A DNA stretch of 64,000 bases, taken from contig QLIY01000315.1 in NCBI GenBank assembly GCA_003260075.1, forward strand, positions 37,495 through 101,494, given 5' to 3'. Positions within the stretch are counted from its first letter, which is position 1; the number at the start of each line of letters is the position of its first letter. The notes beneath the pieces were generated by a model, which worked only from the letters and a program-made list of their open reading frames with translations, made no database searches and had not been told where the DNA came from. A program made the translations under genes and the position numbers. Shown piece after piece: positions 37,801 through 51,101 of the stretch. Source of the stretch: Phallusia mammillata (lineage: Eukaryota > Chordata > Ascidiacea > Phlebobranchia > Ascidiidae).

Positions 37801-40800
37801 ACTTAGGAGACCAGCTGGATTCGGGATGTTGCTTTTCAATGGGCCTACTATGATTTGTAAACTATGAATGAATGTGTTGTAATCGCTGGTCTGATGGACG
37901 CTTCAGAGTTGATCTCAGTATGAATGTATTCATCTTAGGTACAAACATTTTACAATTACTTACCTTCAACCAGATCGATGATTGTCTGAATTCCTGCACC
38001 AAGTCCTTGTTCTACAAAGTTTTCTGCACGGACGATGTCTCTCTTAAACATGTTCGGGAGATCGGCATATGTAGCTGCATCCACATAACGGGGCAGACCC
38101 CATCCTACACTGTCCTCTGCTGGACGCGGAATCCAACTGAAGGTAACCTTGTTGCGTTCAATTTCCCGTTTGCGCAGATCTTGCACATAGCGGTTCATGA
38201 CGTTCTGGGGCAACTGACCTGTTGGTGACGAAGCAAAAGTCGAAATATGCTTAGTCATGTGATATTTTGTTGTCTAAAGACTAAGGGAGATATTTGTTCT
38301 AGGAATATATTGGTTCAGGTATACGGAAATGCGCATTTGTTTTTGTTTGTTTTGTTTTTTTCGTTTCTCTGGCTAGTTAATTTCCATAAGACTTATACAC
38401 AGATATCAATCGATATTCCAAAAATCACAGCCTACTCATGCAAATCCGAGTGATTTTTAATTGCTGTTTAAATGAGCTCAAAGACACTATTACACACAAA
38501 AATTCAGAAATGCTAGGCCATTTTTGTATTAACAGCATGAGCAAATTTTCACTCGCCGTTTAATAGGTCGCTGACTATAGAGTTACATTAACCTTACAAC
38601 TATCCCAGTATTAAGTTATTTTGTCCAACCTCTTAAAAAAGTATACAAGCGGCAATACATCCTACCTTTTCCCAATGTTACTTCCTTTTCCTCTTCAATC
38701 CAATCATAGACTGGGAATTGAACTTCGTCACCGTTAACACCCACAGCTATTGTATCACACAACCACTGGTCTTCGTGGTGCCGGTTTTCCAAAGCTTTTG
38801 AAAAGAAGTTACCAGGTTTAGTGACAAAACAAAACAATGTGATGCTTTGCTTGTATTTAAACCCACTATTTTTGTCTTCGTATTTAGACTTCGGTATAAT
38901 ATAGCTGAAGTTATGTCGTGGCCCTTTTCAGATCTTAACACTGGTAAGAGATTTAGGTAATGTCAAACATTGAAATCCCACCTGCTTGCTATGACTTTGA
39001 GGTAATCATTTCTGACGTACTTATGATTATAAACAACCTATTCCAAAGACAAAGCAGCAGAGCGATGGTAATTTGAAAGCAATCCCTTCATTGATAATAA
39101 TATAACTTGCTTTCAAACCTATAACACATGCATGACGTCGCTTGCGCTGACGACGCGTTGATAGGAAATAGTCGCTATTGTTCATGGGCTGGAGGAAACT
39201 AATCACTGCTAATTGCTTCAAACCAATGCACATATGCCTTTGTATGAGAAATCACTGTATTGCTAATCCTTGCCCACTGATATGTTTGCGTTTGGTGGTT
39301 TTCGTGAATAACCTCTGGTAACAAGTTTACTTGAAACTTTATGTAAGCGTGCATGGAACACAGCGTTCCCAAACTAAACTATAAGTAGGTACACAAGAAA
39401 TACCCACACATTTCAAAGCTTGTGTTATAGGTAGCTAAATTCATCATACACTAAATGGAGATTAAATATGTGTAGATTTATATTTGCTTTGAGGGCACCT
39501 GTTTCTTTCTAAAAGCACTTTAAGCCCGAGTGCACCATTTGACAATGAGTAAAACCGTCCGCTTTTTACGGTCTTGTAAGTTCATGCTGCCCCCCCCCCA
39601 GTGCACCATTTGACAATGAGTAAAACCGTCCGCTTTTTACGGTCTTGCAAGTTCATGATACATGTGTACCATACGCACGTCGTAAGAACAAATAAGAAGG
39701 ATCATGATACATATTATGGGGTAACTACACCAACGCCATTTTCAAACTACATAGGCATGGTTTTTGAGTCAGTTACTTCCAACAAACTGTACCGTATGGT
39801 ATCGTTTTGTTACCAGCTGCACTGATGAGTGATCATAGGTCGCAACAGCGCGTTATTGCTCAGTTATGTCTACAGAAACAGTCTTTTACGATAAATTCTC
39901 GCCATAAGTCACTTACTTATTCGTACAATGATCGGCAATCCAATGTCTCTCGCATACACCCGGAAATGGTTAAGTTGTCCTCGGCAAAAATCGAAGTGAA
40001 AAAAGTTGTCGAGTTTTTGGGGACCCGTAGCTACACCACCCGCGTTGATCAAATCAATGAACACAACAGATCGAGTTCCAGCATTCTTATAGCTGTCCGA
40101 TGTCTAAAAACAAAGTCTTCGTTGGCCATGAAACTAAATTCTTAACAAGAGATGCCTTGTTGGCATGTTTAGTTCGGTATGACGCACTTTCTGGAGAGTT
40201 TCAGACTGAGTTTTTCAGGTCGGGTTCGAGCTTGCGTTTAAATGAAGCGGGGTTGATTGGGGCCTAATTTCACACTAGGGGCCATTTGTGCCGTAATTTT
40301 ACTCTTTCGAGACTAGTTCGGGCTCATTTTTTTTCCCCCCCCCCGGTTCGAGCTTGCGTTTAAATGAAGCGGGGTTGATTGGGGCCTAATTTTACACTCG
40401 GGACTATTTGTGCCGCAATTTTACTCACTTTCGAGACTAGTTCGGGCTCATTTTTTTCACAACAAAAACAAATTCGGTATGCTTACTCTTCTGCTTTTGT
40501 ATAGGTTTGGTGTACTGTGATTTTTTGATATACAACCTAAGGCATTATTAGGGCTCGGGTTTGGCTCTAAGTCTGATTAAATCGTGTTTGATTCGGGTCT
40601 GAATTTACACCTCGCCACATTTGTCTCGTAATTTAATTTTGACAATTTTAACTTTTAGGCCTACTTCTGGCTTTATTTTTGATCAAATTTCTTTCGGATT
40701 TGTTTTAGGCTTGATTATTTAGGCATGGGTCCAATTTCAAGCCCTTTTTCAACTCTGAAACAAAGGCGTTTACCTGTATTCTTATGTCGTAGTAAACCTT

Positions 40801-40842
40801 CCTGTATGGCTCATCAGGAGGCTTGCAGCATATCGCTCCCAT
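31887..40842 (-). CDS. LOX-D: PLAT-lipoxygenase with MG..CC N-terminus, 14 exons, about 692 aa
   Basis: Complete and intact as read. Exons: 40774-40842, 39917-40103, 38666-38794, 37964-38218, 37336-37432, 36692-36845, 35328-35585, 34626-34818, 34081-34161, 33624-33742, 33031-33150, 32689-32823, 32258-32356, 31887-32069; total 2079 nt in one frame. The first exon encodes MGAICCKPPDEPYRK: Gly2 with Cys at residue 6 fits the N-myristoylation pattern, and Cys5-Cys6 could be palmitoylated, so membrane anchoring is predicted. PLAT domain at about residues 15-130. Catalytic motifs: WGLPRYV, FYVNSEAKFLPIAIQL, NMHEWIYH (H-x4-H), VQHAAVN (H-x3-N) and C-terminal VPNYIAI. Stereo-control Ala (INADAR). It groups with LOX-E. 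Introns hold SINEs and a hAT MITE. Function: predicted fatty-acid dioxygenase, substrate unknown. Confidence 0.95.
34340..34602 (+). mobile_element. tRNA-derived SINE (LOX-D intron 8)
   Basis: Contains a B-box-like gggttcgaatccca, then the shared body 'tttctagac', 'gagaccgacttgattcggta', 'tcttcaataggcctgg' and the tail 'tgccgtgatctgcat..gacgcttcagagctgatc'. The A-box half of the head is degraded. Confidence 0.75.
34940..35151. mobile_element. hAT-type MITE (caggggtcggcaacc), LOX-D intron 7
   Basis: 212 bp, ends caggggtcggcaacc and ggttccgaccactg, exact 8-bp duplication ttttaatg (34932-34939 and 35152-35159). No coding content; internal 'gcggaccggt' motifs. Confidence 0.92.
35630..36030. repeat. 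Haplotype-style duplicate across a C run (LOX-D intron 6)
   Basis: About 35630-35818 ('atgatgtaaaatacataaaa' to 'acagacgatattttgctcc') is repeated at about 35829-36035 with small differences. The copies are separated by C10 (35819-35828). The block includes a hAT-like end 'cagtggttcccaatc'. Confidence 0.75.
36922..37093 (+). mobile_element. tRNA-derived SINE with complete cloverleaf-like head (LOX-D intron 5)
   Basis: Positions 36922-36996 fold like a tRNA: acceptor agcctgt/gcaggct, D arm with A-box tagctcagttggtagagc, anticodon stem gagtc/gactc with loop ccggaaa, and T arm with B-box gggttcgtatccc. Position 33 is C instead of the near-universal T, and SINE body sequence follows directly, so it is read as a SINE rather than a functional tRNA gene. 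Confidence 0.8.
37718..37945. mobile_element. Rearranged tRNA-SINE copy (LOX-D intron 4)
   Basis: The head is on the complementary strand (B-box complement 'gagattcgaacctacgac'), while the body and tail ('gtaatcgctggtctgatgga', 'cgcttcagagttgatctcag') are forward. It therefore looks like an inverted or composite pair. Confidence 0.6.
40190..40757. mobile_element. Decayed 'cagagttg' family MITE material (LOX-D intron 1)
   Basis: Shows the family's 'ggtcgggttcgagctt' and 'ttttcaactctg' motifs. An internal segment is duplicated around C10 at 40335-40344. No clean target duplication is seen. Confidence 0.55.
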
Positions 40843-41263
40843 TATGATTGACACTTAATGTTTTCAGTACTTAAAATTACACAAAAATGTTCTAAAAATT
40901 GAAAAAAATGTGTTGTAAAAGCAATTGGGCAAAACACTTAATATATAACATATTTATATATTATAACAGTTACTAACATTAATATATAATATATGACAGT
41001 TAATATATATTTAACGAAATATGCTGAGTAATATTGCAAATCACAATTCCCGAAATCAGCTTCCAATTTACATGCACACTTTAAAGTATAGAGTATAATC
41101 TTAAGCACATCGCTTGGATGGAAATACCACGTATATGTATGCTTAGTTCTGTACGCCAATCCCACGCGTTTAACACGACAGCAAAGTAAACTTTTACTTA
41201 AAGTGACAGTAACCACGCAATGTTGTAGAAAGTCCCTTGCGAATGTTTTCCATCAATCTAAGC

Positions 41264-41603
41264 CAGTGGTTCCCAACCTTCCATGGTCCGTGGCCCCCTA
41301 AAAGTGTCATTTTTGCCTCGTGGCCCCCTTCATGTAACCTTGCAAGTCCTGTGGCCCCCTCAAAATGTAAATGGCAAACTCGTGTGGAAATTGGATACTA
41401 ATATCGGCTTTAAACGCAGGTCGAATAGAGTAAATAAGGGTCCGCATTCGTAAAAAGCCTCAATATAGACAAATAGTATGCAAAATAGTTGATTAAATTA
41501 GGGAATTTCTAGTGGGTGTTTCTGGTAAATCTACACCTGTGGCCCCCCTGAACACAGCTCGTGGCCCCCCTGGGTGGCCATGGGCCCTGGTTGGGAACCA
41601 CTG
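41264..41603. mobile_element. hAT-type MITE (cagtggttcccaacc)
   Basis: 340 bp, ends cagtggttcccaacc and ggttgggaaccactg (perfect 15-bp inverted repeats), exact 8-bp duplication atctaagc (41256-41263 and 41604-41611). Internal 'gtggccccc' repeats. Non-autonomous. Confidence 0.95.
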
Positions 41604-42354
41604 ATCTAAGCGATGACAGAACCAAACAATGGCTTGCCGAGCAAACATATTATGCAATACTTTTCCTGAGTCATTTTTAGAGGAGCAGATGAAATTCCAA
41701 TCCACATTAGCTTCTCTGCTACGCTTGTGTGTTGATTTTTGTACTTTTGTGGGCCGATAAAAGTTTGGAAAGACTCTGGCAATCCCCTAAAAGGGCCCTT
41801 GATTTGTCAAAACAAAATTGCACCATGATTTTTTCCCAAATCTCATTATAAACACCAACTTTTTCAGCGAAGAGAATCGTGTCCTTACAAAAAAGCGGTA
41901 AATCAAAAATTTGCCATCAGAAAAACACAAAAAGAAATTACTCTGAAACTTCAACTAATTGTCCAATACATCATATACTTGTTCACCCCCCCCCCCTTAC
42001 AAAAAAGCGGTAAATCAAAAATTTGCCATCAGAAAAACACAAACAGAAATTACTCTGAAACTTCAAATATTTGTCCAATACATCATATACTTGTTCTAAA
42101 CCAGGGGTGGGCAACCTTTGTCACTGTGGGGCCAAATACAATCGCCAAAGTTAGATCACGGGCCGCACCTGTGTATAACACAAGGTGATTTTTCTTTGGT
42201 GCTTACCAAATATTAAGCCCCCCCCCCCACCTGTGTATAACACAAGGTGATTTTTCTTTGGTGCTTACCAAATATGCTTAACTACAAGTAAAATTCCCAT
42301 TTGATTCTAGCCACAAATTGCCAGGTCGAAGAAAAATAGCATCGGACGCATCAA

Positions 42355-42355
<1 letters not shown>

Positions 42356-42452
<97 letters not shown>
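42356..42452. repeat. 97-nt C run
   Basis: Longest homopolymer of the window, in intergenic DNA. Like the others, probably not real at this length. Confidence 0.9.
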
Positions 42453-45400
42453 ATACATCGAGTCTATGTATAACACAAAACAGACAAGTTGTAGAAGCTA
42501 CATTTTTTCCGACTGCAGACCACAAGAAATACACTGACCTTTATATAGGGTTAGCGCGACCGATACTACCAAAATCCCCCGTAAATATGTTTGTGCTCCC
42601 TTGGAATGCATATGGTAACTGAGACAATTCCTAGGCCCCTTAACGCTGCTTTTTTCTCTCGATAGCTAAAAACGCTTTTGCAGTTTCTCTTTCCTTACCG
42701 GAATTCCTATACCACGCATACGAGTTTCGATTACGCTACAGCCAAATAATTTTACCGTAAATAGAGTTTTGGTTGTCTATCTTGGAATGTGATTAGTTAG
42801 CTTGTGCACTTCAAGAACATATCCCCCCCCCCGATAGCTAAAAACGCTTTTGCAGTTTCTCTTTCCTTACCGGAATTCCTTTACCACGCATACGAGTTTC
42901 GATTACGTTACAGCCAATTAATTTTACCGTAAATAGAGTTTTGGTTGTCTATCTTGGAATATGATTAATGAGCTTGTGCACTTTGCTGACATACCACATA
43001 TTCACAGCATTTGGCTCTTTGTTGTTAACCAGAAAGTGTGGATCAAAACTTTATCCTCCAATCAATGCATAAGCAATTTATTAAACACTTTGGTTTAACG
43101 CTGGGGTAGAAACGGCAAACTATGCAAACAAATCTTGATATAATGGTTTGCAACCCATCAAGTAAACCTTCGTGTGATGTAAGAGTGCCTAAAATCAGGG
43201 TCCGAACCCAACAATACAAGCCCGATAAATTGCCCATTTAAAAAAAAGGAATTAGGTCTAAAAGATAAAACAGTGGCAAATGGGACTAAGTGTAAAGACA
43301 GGCCCGAGTTATGCCCATTTTAAATCAACTTAAGCCTAAAACCCGACCGTATCCGAAAACCCCACCAGACTTACAACTCTGAAGCATTCGGTCCAGATTA
43401 CAATATGAATAGATTCGAGCTGTTTGGCCACTTAGACGTGGTCATGGGGGGCATACCGCGTCGCCAACAGACCTGTTTCATTTAGACGTCAAAATTTGGG
43501 AGCGTATTTTTTTCTTATTGCTTGCTGGCTAAGGATTTGCAGCCGTAAAATAGCTAGAATACCATGTCGGTCACATTTTTGTTTTAAGGTATGGGGATTT
43601 TTATGCGTAGCGGCTAAATGCGTCAAAGAAACTTCTGGCAAACTTCATTTTGACTGCGAACAATTTCGTCGTAAAACATTAACATAGTAAAACACACACC
43701 TATAGTAACAAATGAGGCACGATTTGCTACAATTCGTCGGTATTATACTGTTATTTTTCGAATTATGACTAAAAAATACATATCTGTCATAGTAGCCTTA
43801 CATACTTAGCCCCCCCCCCTTTTCGAATTATGACTAAAAAATACATATCTGTCATAGTAGCCTTACAGACTTAAATGTTAGTTTACCAATTGCTGTAAAC
43901 ATAAAGAGTGCTGTTTGTGTCCCAACTTCATAAACGAATCACCGAATTCCTCATTTGCACGCATTCAAAAGCAATTTCGACAAACTCGGCATCATAATAC
44001 ACTTGATATGTTTTCGGTTTTCACTATGTAAGGAGAAAGGATCTATTGCCGCCGGCGCGAATCACCTATGCAATGATCAGAAAATGTTACGCAGCCTATA
44101 TGAGCACATATACTTACAGCCCTTACTTCAAGCCAAACGACTAAATAATAATCATCTGGCTCTCATTCCATTTAAAATACGTAATTTTGTGAGTAAAATT
44201 TTTCATATTCGTTATTTATCAAGGTACATGATACAGTAGATTTGAAACATATGCCAGAACTCTATAGGCTTATGCTTTGTTTAAAACAGCTAAACGTATG
44301 TAAAGTTCGACGTTTTTTTAGTCTTATAATAAGTCTAATGAAAATGTTAAAACATGCACCACGATCGCCACGAGACACCATTTGGGAACCGTTGGGCCCA
44401 TTTTCACGCTTCAAAAAATACACCTCCGTGGGCCGTTTTAAAAATTTTCGTAACTGACTTTACAAAAACAAGATCTTTATATACCTAACCGCATACAACT
44501 AAAAACCGATTTCAGCTAATACCACGTACTACCAATCCTCAAACATAAACCTCATTGCATTGAACCGACAATCGCATCTGTGATATTGTTTGTGCATTGG
44601 TATCTTCTTGCATTGCGTTCAGATCACACAGTCATCTATATGTTGATGCGTGCTCGATAAGCGCCGGAATTGAACGACTTCATCACTTCCGTAAATGCGC
44701 GAGTGCGTTTAGCTACATCAGCTCGATCTGGTATATTGCTGTTATTTTCTGATGGGTAATGTTTATGTGTTTCTGTGACCTATATCATTTTATCCAAGAT
44801 GGGTTTGTGTTTTTTAAAACGGTTTGAAAAGTCAATGCAAAACAGAATCAAACTTACAAGCACAATTTGGATACTTTCCAGTCGGGAACTGGACTTTTAT
44901 TTGTATTTACTATGACATAATATGAAACTGATTACTTTTTTGTGTCAAAAAATGATTTACATATGTTGTGCTCGTTATTTTGATTACGCGCCCATGAGGA
45001 CAATATGTCTGTTTTACTTTTACATTAATGCTGCTAAAATACTTTTGCAAAAAACGAAAGTTGTAACGTTACATGTTTACTGGATTACTGATTATGTCAT
45101 ATAAAATACGCCCCCTCCACTGAATGTAACTTACTTATATTTCATAGTGAAAGTCAACACATTACTTCACTACACAACGACATGCGCAAATCGGATTTTT
45201 TAAATTTGCGCCAGGGTTTTGGTTTCACACAACGCATTTTTGCAAATGGCTTTCACGCGCCTTATGACGTGGGTACGAAACCAGCGAGGAAACGTTTAAC
45301 GGAAACTCGTGTCGTACGGACATTTTCGTAACAGCCAAAAGTTGATATTATATTAGGCTCTTACCCCCCCCCCTTACTGGATTACTGATTATGTCATATA

Positions 45401-46629
45401 AAATACGCCCCCTCCACTGAAAGTAACTTACTTATATTTCATAGTGAAAATCAACACATTACTTCACTACACAACGACATGCGCAAATCGGATTTTTTTT
45501 TAATTTGCGCCGGGGGTTTGGTTTCACACAACGAATTTTAGCAAATGGCTTTCACGGGCCTTATGACGTAGGTACGAAACCAGCGAGGAAACGTTTAACG
45601 GCCCCCCCCCCTAATGTCAAACTGCCCTAAAATGCCTTGTTCAAGACCAATTGTCTATTATGTTTGTTGTCTTGGTCTTTCCTGAGGCTTTGAAGTACAG
45701 GCCTGCCAATCAAACTTTCGGACCCAAACGGGCTTCTCAAAAACGATTGGGGTTCGGGCCAGGTTTCGGGGTTGTACTTTTGGATTCGAACTTCAATTTC
45801 AGGCTCGTTTACAACTCTGACAAACGCTATGCAAGAAAAACATTATTCGCAAGACCCCCCCCCCAAACTCGTGTCGTATGGACAATTTCGTAACAGCCAA
45901 AAGTTGATATTATATTAGGCTCTTATACCACGTTGTACATACACCAGAGTTGCAAGTCGGGCCTGGCTTTACACTCTGTGTCAGTATTGTTTTGAATAAA
46001 TTCAACTAGCTAAGTAGCCAGTTGCTGAATCTGACCTAATGTCAAACTGCCCTAAAATGCCTTGTTTAAGACCAATTGTCTATTATGTTTGTTGTCATGG
46101 TCTTTCCTGAGGCTTTGAAGTACAGGCCTTCCAATCAAACTTTCGGACCCAAACGGGCCTTTCAAAAACCATTGGGGTTCGTTTCGGGGTTGTACTTTTG
46201 GGTTCGAACTTCAATTTCAGGCTCGTTTACAAAACTGATACTCGCTATGCGCATTATTCGCGGCAAAACTATCGCAATTATATTTACGTTAGTACAAGCT
46301 AAATACAAAGATTTTCGTTCAAGCCGAGATAACGAAATTACATTTGGAGAATGTTAAATGATGATACAGCTTTCGTATCCAGCTTTACAACATATATTTC
46401 TTGCAGTGGTTGGCCTTGTAAAACAACCTCGCATTTTACAAAAGTGTTGCGTCTCAATTACTACCTTCTGTTGTTTGTTTTGGTGCAAAAACCTCTTACA
46501 AGTTTCGTTTTCATAGATTGGTACAGATCATGATTTCTGAAATGGCGTACCACGCAATAAAGTTTATCCCTTATGCTTATGGATTTTTGGGAAACGCTTT
46601 TATACCATGACGTTATGTGTCTATCATGT

Positions 46630-46770
46630 GCGCGAGTCCCTGAAAGACTTTTATCGTCGGTTCAAATACCACCGCAAGCTAGATTTTTGAGTATGAATAA
46701 GAAGTGATCGCTGGTCTGCGTGAATGCTTCAGGGCTGATCCCAGTACGTAAGTATGTTAAGTACACATTA
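46630..46770 (+). mobile_element. tRNA-derived SINE, internally deleted
   Basis: Head with 'gcgcgagtccctgaaagact' and 'gtcggttcaaataccaccgc', then directly the tail 'gtgatcgctggtctgcgtga' and 'gcttcagggctgatcccagt'. Confidence 0.7.
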
Positions 46771-48289
46771 TTCGACAAAATTTGCTTCTACTTTGACTTT
46801 GTATTCTTCAGAAATTCTTGTCATTGGATTCTATTAAAATGCTTGCCGTTGTTTACTTGAAACAACTTGAACCGCAATCCTGGCGAATCAAACAACAAGG
46901 GGGTGTACGCATTTGTTTTGTGTGGTGTACGCATTTGGCATAGAGGGGGTGTTTTTCCTGTGTCATTGCAAACCTACGACTTCAGTCCGGTTTAAAGTGG
47001 CTTAACCAGGTTTATGTTGTTGTCAACGTTAACTGGATGTGCCTCCTCTGTATCCCACCTTCACAGTAGGCAGTTGTGAACGCAGTTTGTATTGTTTGGT
47101 GCGTGTTAAAAAACACATGGTTAGATAAAGCACCAACAACGAATTGTTTCTACTGGAGTGTTCCTATGACGTAACGGTGATTATGTCACATAGCGGGATT
47201 GTCTCTAGTCACATGACCTAGTTTTTTAGTTGTAAGCGAAGAGAAATTCCCAAACCCGAAGCCCGACCCAAACCCGAATCGTTTTTCAGTCCTTTTGATC
47301 GACAAGCCTATAATAAAGAAGACACATAGAATATTACAATAGTGTACAATATTATACAATGGCTAAAACAAGACGTTTTAGGGCTGTTGGGCATCCAGCA
47401 ACTAGCAATGTTGATCAAAACATAATTTATATCAAAAACAAATTATGAACACACAATGAACAGTCAGGCCCGAGTCAATCCCGTTTGTTAACACACCGAA
47501 GCCCAAAACAACGGGGCTTTGTTATTTTGATTACACGCCCATGAGGACAATACGTCTGTTTTACTTTTACATTAACGCTGCTAAAACACTTTTGCAAAAA
47601 AACAAAGTTAACATAATATGTTTACTGTATGACCGATTATGTCATAGTAAATACGCCCCTTCGATTTTAAGTACTTATCTTTCCTAGTGAAAATCAACAC
47701 ATGACTTCACTGCACAACGTCATGCGCGAATCGGATTTTTTAAATTTGCGCCGGGGTTTTGGTTTCACACAACGCATTTTAGCAAACGACTTAGGCTTTC
47801 ACTCGCGTGATGACGTAGATACGAAACCTGTGAGGAAATGTCGTACGGACAATTTCGTAGCAGCCAAACGTGGCCAATACATTGGGTATACCATGTTGTA
47901 CAAACGCTATGCGTATTAATCGCGTACTAAGTTATAGCAATTATAATTGCATTAGTTCAAGTTAAATGCAAAGATTATTGTTCAAGCCGAGATATCGAAA
48001 TCAATTTTAGAGAATGTTAAAATGATGAAATAGCTTTCGTATCCTACATTATAAAACCTATAGGTGTTTTGAAATTGTTGTCAAAAACCTCGCATTTTAC
48101 TGAGTGCTGCGTCTCTTTATTATCTGCTGTTGTTTGTTTTGTTCCGAAAATCGGTCACAACTGTCGTTTTCATACATTGGTACAGTCATGATTACACAAA
48201 TGGTGCACCACGCAATAAAGTGTATCCCTTATATGTCTATGGCATTTTTAGTAAAACGCGTTTATACCATGACATCATGTGTCCATCCC

Positions 48290-48510
48290 TATCGTATGCG
48301 CGAGTCCCGGAAAGACTCCTATCGTAGGTTCGAATCCCACCACAGGCTAGATTTTTCTAGCACGCGCCTTGCCTTATGCTTGGGTGACCGACTGGATTCA
48401 GTATAGCGCCTTCAATGGGCCTAGCGTACTATGATTTATATATCAGTTTGCCGTGATCGCTGGTTTGCATTATAGTGCTTCAGGGCTGATCCTACTACGC
48501 AAGAAAGTTC
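48290..48510 (+). mobile_element. tRNA-derived SINE, nearly full body
   Basis: 'gcgcgagtcccggaaagact', B-box 'taggttcgaatcccacc', body 'tagatttttctagca', 'gggtgaccgactggattcag', 'cttcaatgggcctagcgtac' and tail 'gccgtgatcgctggtttgca'. Equivalent position to the copy at 46630 within the tandem duplication. Confidence 0.75.
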
Positions 48511-50359
48511 AGTACACATTATTCGACAATATTTGTTTCTACTTTGACTTTGTGTTCTTCAGAAATTCTTGTCAATAATAAAACTGTTTGCCGTTGTTTT
48601 ATTAAAACAACTTAAACCGCAACGCCGGGCAGATCAACAAGATGGTTGGTTTTGCGTGGGATACAAATTTGGTATTTTTGCCGGTATCATTACAAACCTA
48701 CCAGTTCAGTCCAGTCTAAGTGGTTTAATCAGGTTCATTTTGTTTGCCAACGTTAACTGGATGCGTCTCCTCTGCAGCCCACCTTGACTGTAGGCAAACG
48801 TGAACTCAGTTTGGACTGGTTGGTGTATGTCAAAAAGGTTGTAGTTACGGGTACACATACTTATGCTGATGATTAGTATATTAATGTGTCTCTTTAATAT
48901 AGTTTACCACCTAAATGTAAAATCGCATATGGTTACATAGAGCGTCAACAACGAATTGTTTTTACTGGAGTTCTCCTACGACGTAACGGTGATGATGTCA
49001 TATAGCGGGATTGTCTCTGGTCACATGACCTTGGTTTTTAGTTGTAAGCGAAAGAGAAATTTCCAAACCCGAAGCCCGGCCCGAACCTGAATCGTTTTTC
49101 AGGATCCCCTTTATGCCCGAAAGTTTGATCGACAAGCCTATCATAAAAGTAGACATACTGTGTACAATAATAGACAATGGCCTAATCAAGACGTTTTTTA
49201 TGCTGTTCGGCATTATGTTGTATCCAGTAACTTGCAACTCAGCTGATAATTTATAGTAAAAACAATTTATGGACACACAATGGACAACCAGGCCCGAATC
49301 AATCCCGTTTGTTAACATACCAAAGCCCGAACGCTTCCGAACCCGTCCCGAAAAGTTCAAAATCATGATAATCTCGCATCGTTATGTCATCATAACCAAA
49401 TCGCGTTTCTCCCAATAGTCATGCCAGAAGGACCATGTTTTTTTCAAGATTGAGTTTAGTTTCGAAAGCACTATGTACTTCAGCACGTCATTTGTACGTC
49501 AATCCTTTGTGTCATTTCGAAAAAGAGAAAGAAAACAGGAAATTGCATTATCTTGGATAATTTCCGTGACCATTAACTTAAAAATTGTCGTCCTAATAAT
49601 TGGATATTTCCAGCTAATATTGATTTTAGTTAGAAATGTAATGTTGTAGCCTTTTTTATGTTGATTTTTTGCTAAGTTAGAACACCTCTTTTTATATTTA
49701 GCCCTGTCGATAGACACATTTAGTATTTTAAGTCATTGTGGTTGGAAAACTATAGTATATTTTAGGCCTAAACAAGTCCAAATTCATATACATGCCCACC
49801 CGGAAATTGTAACTGTCGAATTCCACACTATGGTAGACATGCCCACGTGAAGATTAACGAATGTTCAGCTCCCAGCAACTATAATTTATGTTAAAGAAAG
49901 TAAATTACGACAGAACTATGGCAGGGCTGAATTACTGGTCTGATTAATTTTAAATTTTTAGTGGAAACCCGACCCGAAAATTCTTATCGACAAGTTGCAT
50001 CTCAGCATGGGATAATTAGTGCAGTTTTGTGTTGTACTTGCGTCATATATACGTCATGCTTCCGGTTAGTCTGTGTTACGTAATATCGAAAAGTTGAATC
50101 GTGGTTTTTTTGTTGGTACTTATATGTTAACCTATTTACCGCTACAAATAAAGATAAAATCTACATAATCCGTTTATTAACGCACAAACAGTAAAACAAT
50201 GTGCAAATATAAACTGCTCATAGTGTATTCATAAATCATAAGTCACCAGGGCGTTTGAAATATTAAAGCACTATTCTAATGTACTAAATAGTATGTAAAC
50301 TTCCAAGTCTTGGCTAATCCATCCTTTGTTCGTGACACATATATTTTAGCTGAGTCATT

Positions 50360-50810
50360 CGAATTTTAAAATAAACAAAAAGTTAAAATACAGTAATCTA
50401 ACTAAAAAGATAAAAATAAGTGTTCGATTATTAAATTGGTTTACAAGAAGAACTTTTCATAATTATAACAATTGCCCCTCCAGTTGGCGGGATACTTAAA
50501 ATAAAAATTTGAATTATCAAAATTTTCATGCTTAAAACTGATAAATCCCCCCCCCCAAATAAACAAAAAGTTAAAATACAGTAATCTAACTAAAAAGATA
50601 AAAAGTAAAACCATTAAACTATTAGTAGTGTAAAAAAAATATTTTGAAGGAACAAAATTTAAGGTTTTGCTGCGATCAAAACAGTGGATTATAAAACATA
50701 CGTGAAATAAACGAAATTTTTACAAAAATGTCCGATTATTTTTAACCCCCCCCCCCTTAAAATAAAAATTTGAATTATCAAAATTTTCATGCTTAAAACT
50801 GATTGTAAAG
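50360..50810. repeat. Interleaved duplicate blocks joined by two C runs
   Basis: Block X ('aaataaacaaaaagttaaaa') is at about 50370 and 50557. Block Y ('aaaataaaaatttgaattat') is at about 50497 and 50759. C runs lie at 50547-50556 and 50746-50756. The order X-Y-C-X'-C-Y' resembles a mis-resolved assembly bubble. Confidence 0.75.
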
Positions 50811-51101
50811 ATGATGATTGGTTTTGATGCAACATGACATATTGGTACCGAATTTTAACGTGACAGGAATAAATAGGCCCATATATGAATAAATGCTCGG
50901 ATAAAAGAACTTTTTTACTTTTCTAAAAATTTGCTGTGCATTGTCTCTGAAACAGTGTTTCATCCTTACACAAAAAACGCCTAAATAAACCTCTAATGTT
51001 TCATATATCTGAACTTAATTAAGAGATTGTCAAATTAACTATATTTGCTACTAAGAAAAGCGCTTGTAAATTTAGCTATAAGTGGTACCAAAGAAAAGCG
51101 T

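Larger units (their letters stand above)
44970..49060. repeat. Diverged tandem duplication of an intergenic block
   Basis: Sequence from about 44970 ('ttattttgattacgcgccca') to 47250 recurs from about 47520 to 49030 in the same order: the 'ttttgcaaaaaac' stretch, a block containing 'aaatttgcgcc.gggttttgg' and 'tatgacgt.ggtacgaaacc', an 'agctttcgtatcc' stretch, a SINE, and a stretch with 'acgttaactggatg'. Divergence is several percent. The first copy is expanded by C-run joins at 45364, 45602 and 45855. Confidence 0.75.
40843..51101. other. LOX-D/LOX-E intergenic region, about 10 kb, no gene recognised
   Basis: Contains a hAT MITE (41264-41603), a half MITE at about 42102 ('caggggtgggcaacc'), many C-run joins with flanking duplicates (41986, 42218, 42823, 43810, 45364, 45602, 45855, 50547, 50746), a 97-nt C run (42356-42452), a large tandem duplication (about 44.97-49.06 kb) and SINE copies at 46630 and 48290. 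Open frames are short, differ between duplicated copies and show no domain. Confidence 0.6.

Noticed and set aside
39807..40145. Plus-strand 112-codon frame
   Set aside because: It is antisense to the LOX-D PLAT exon (39917-40103).
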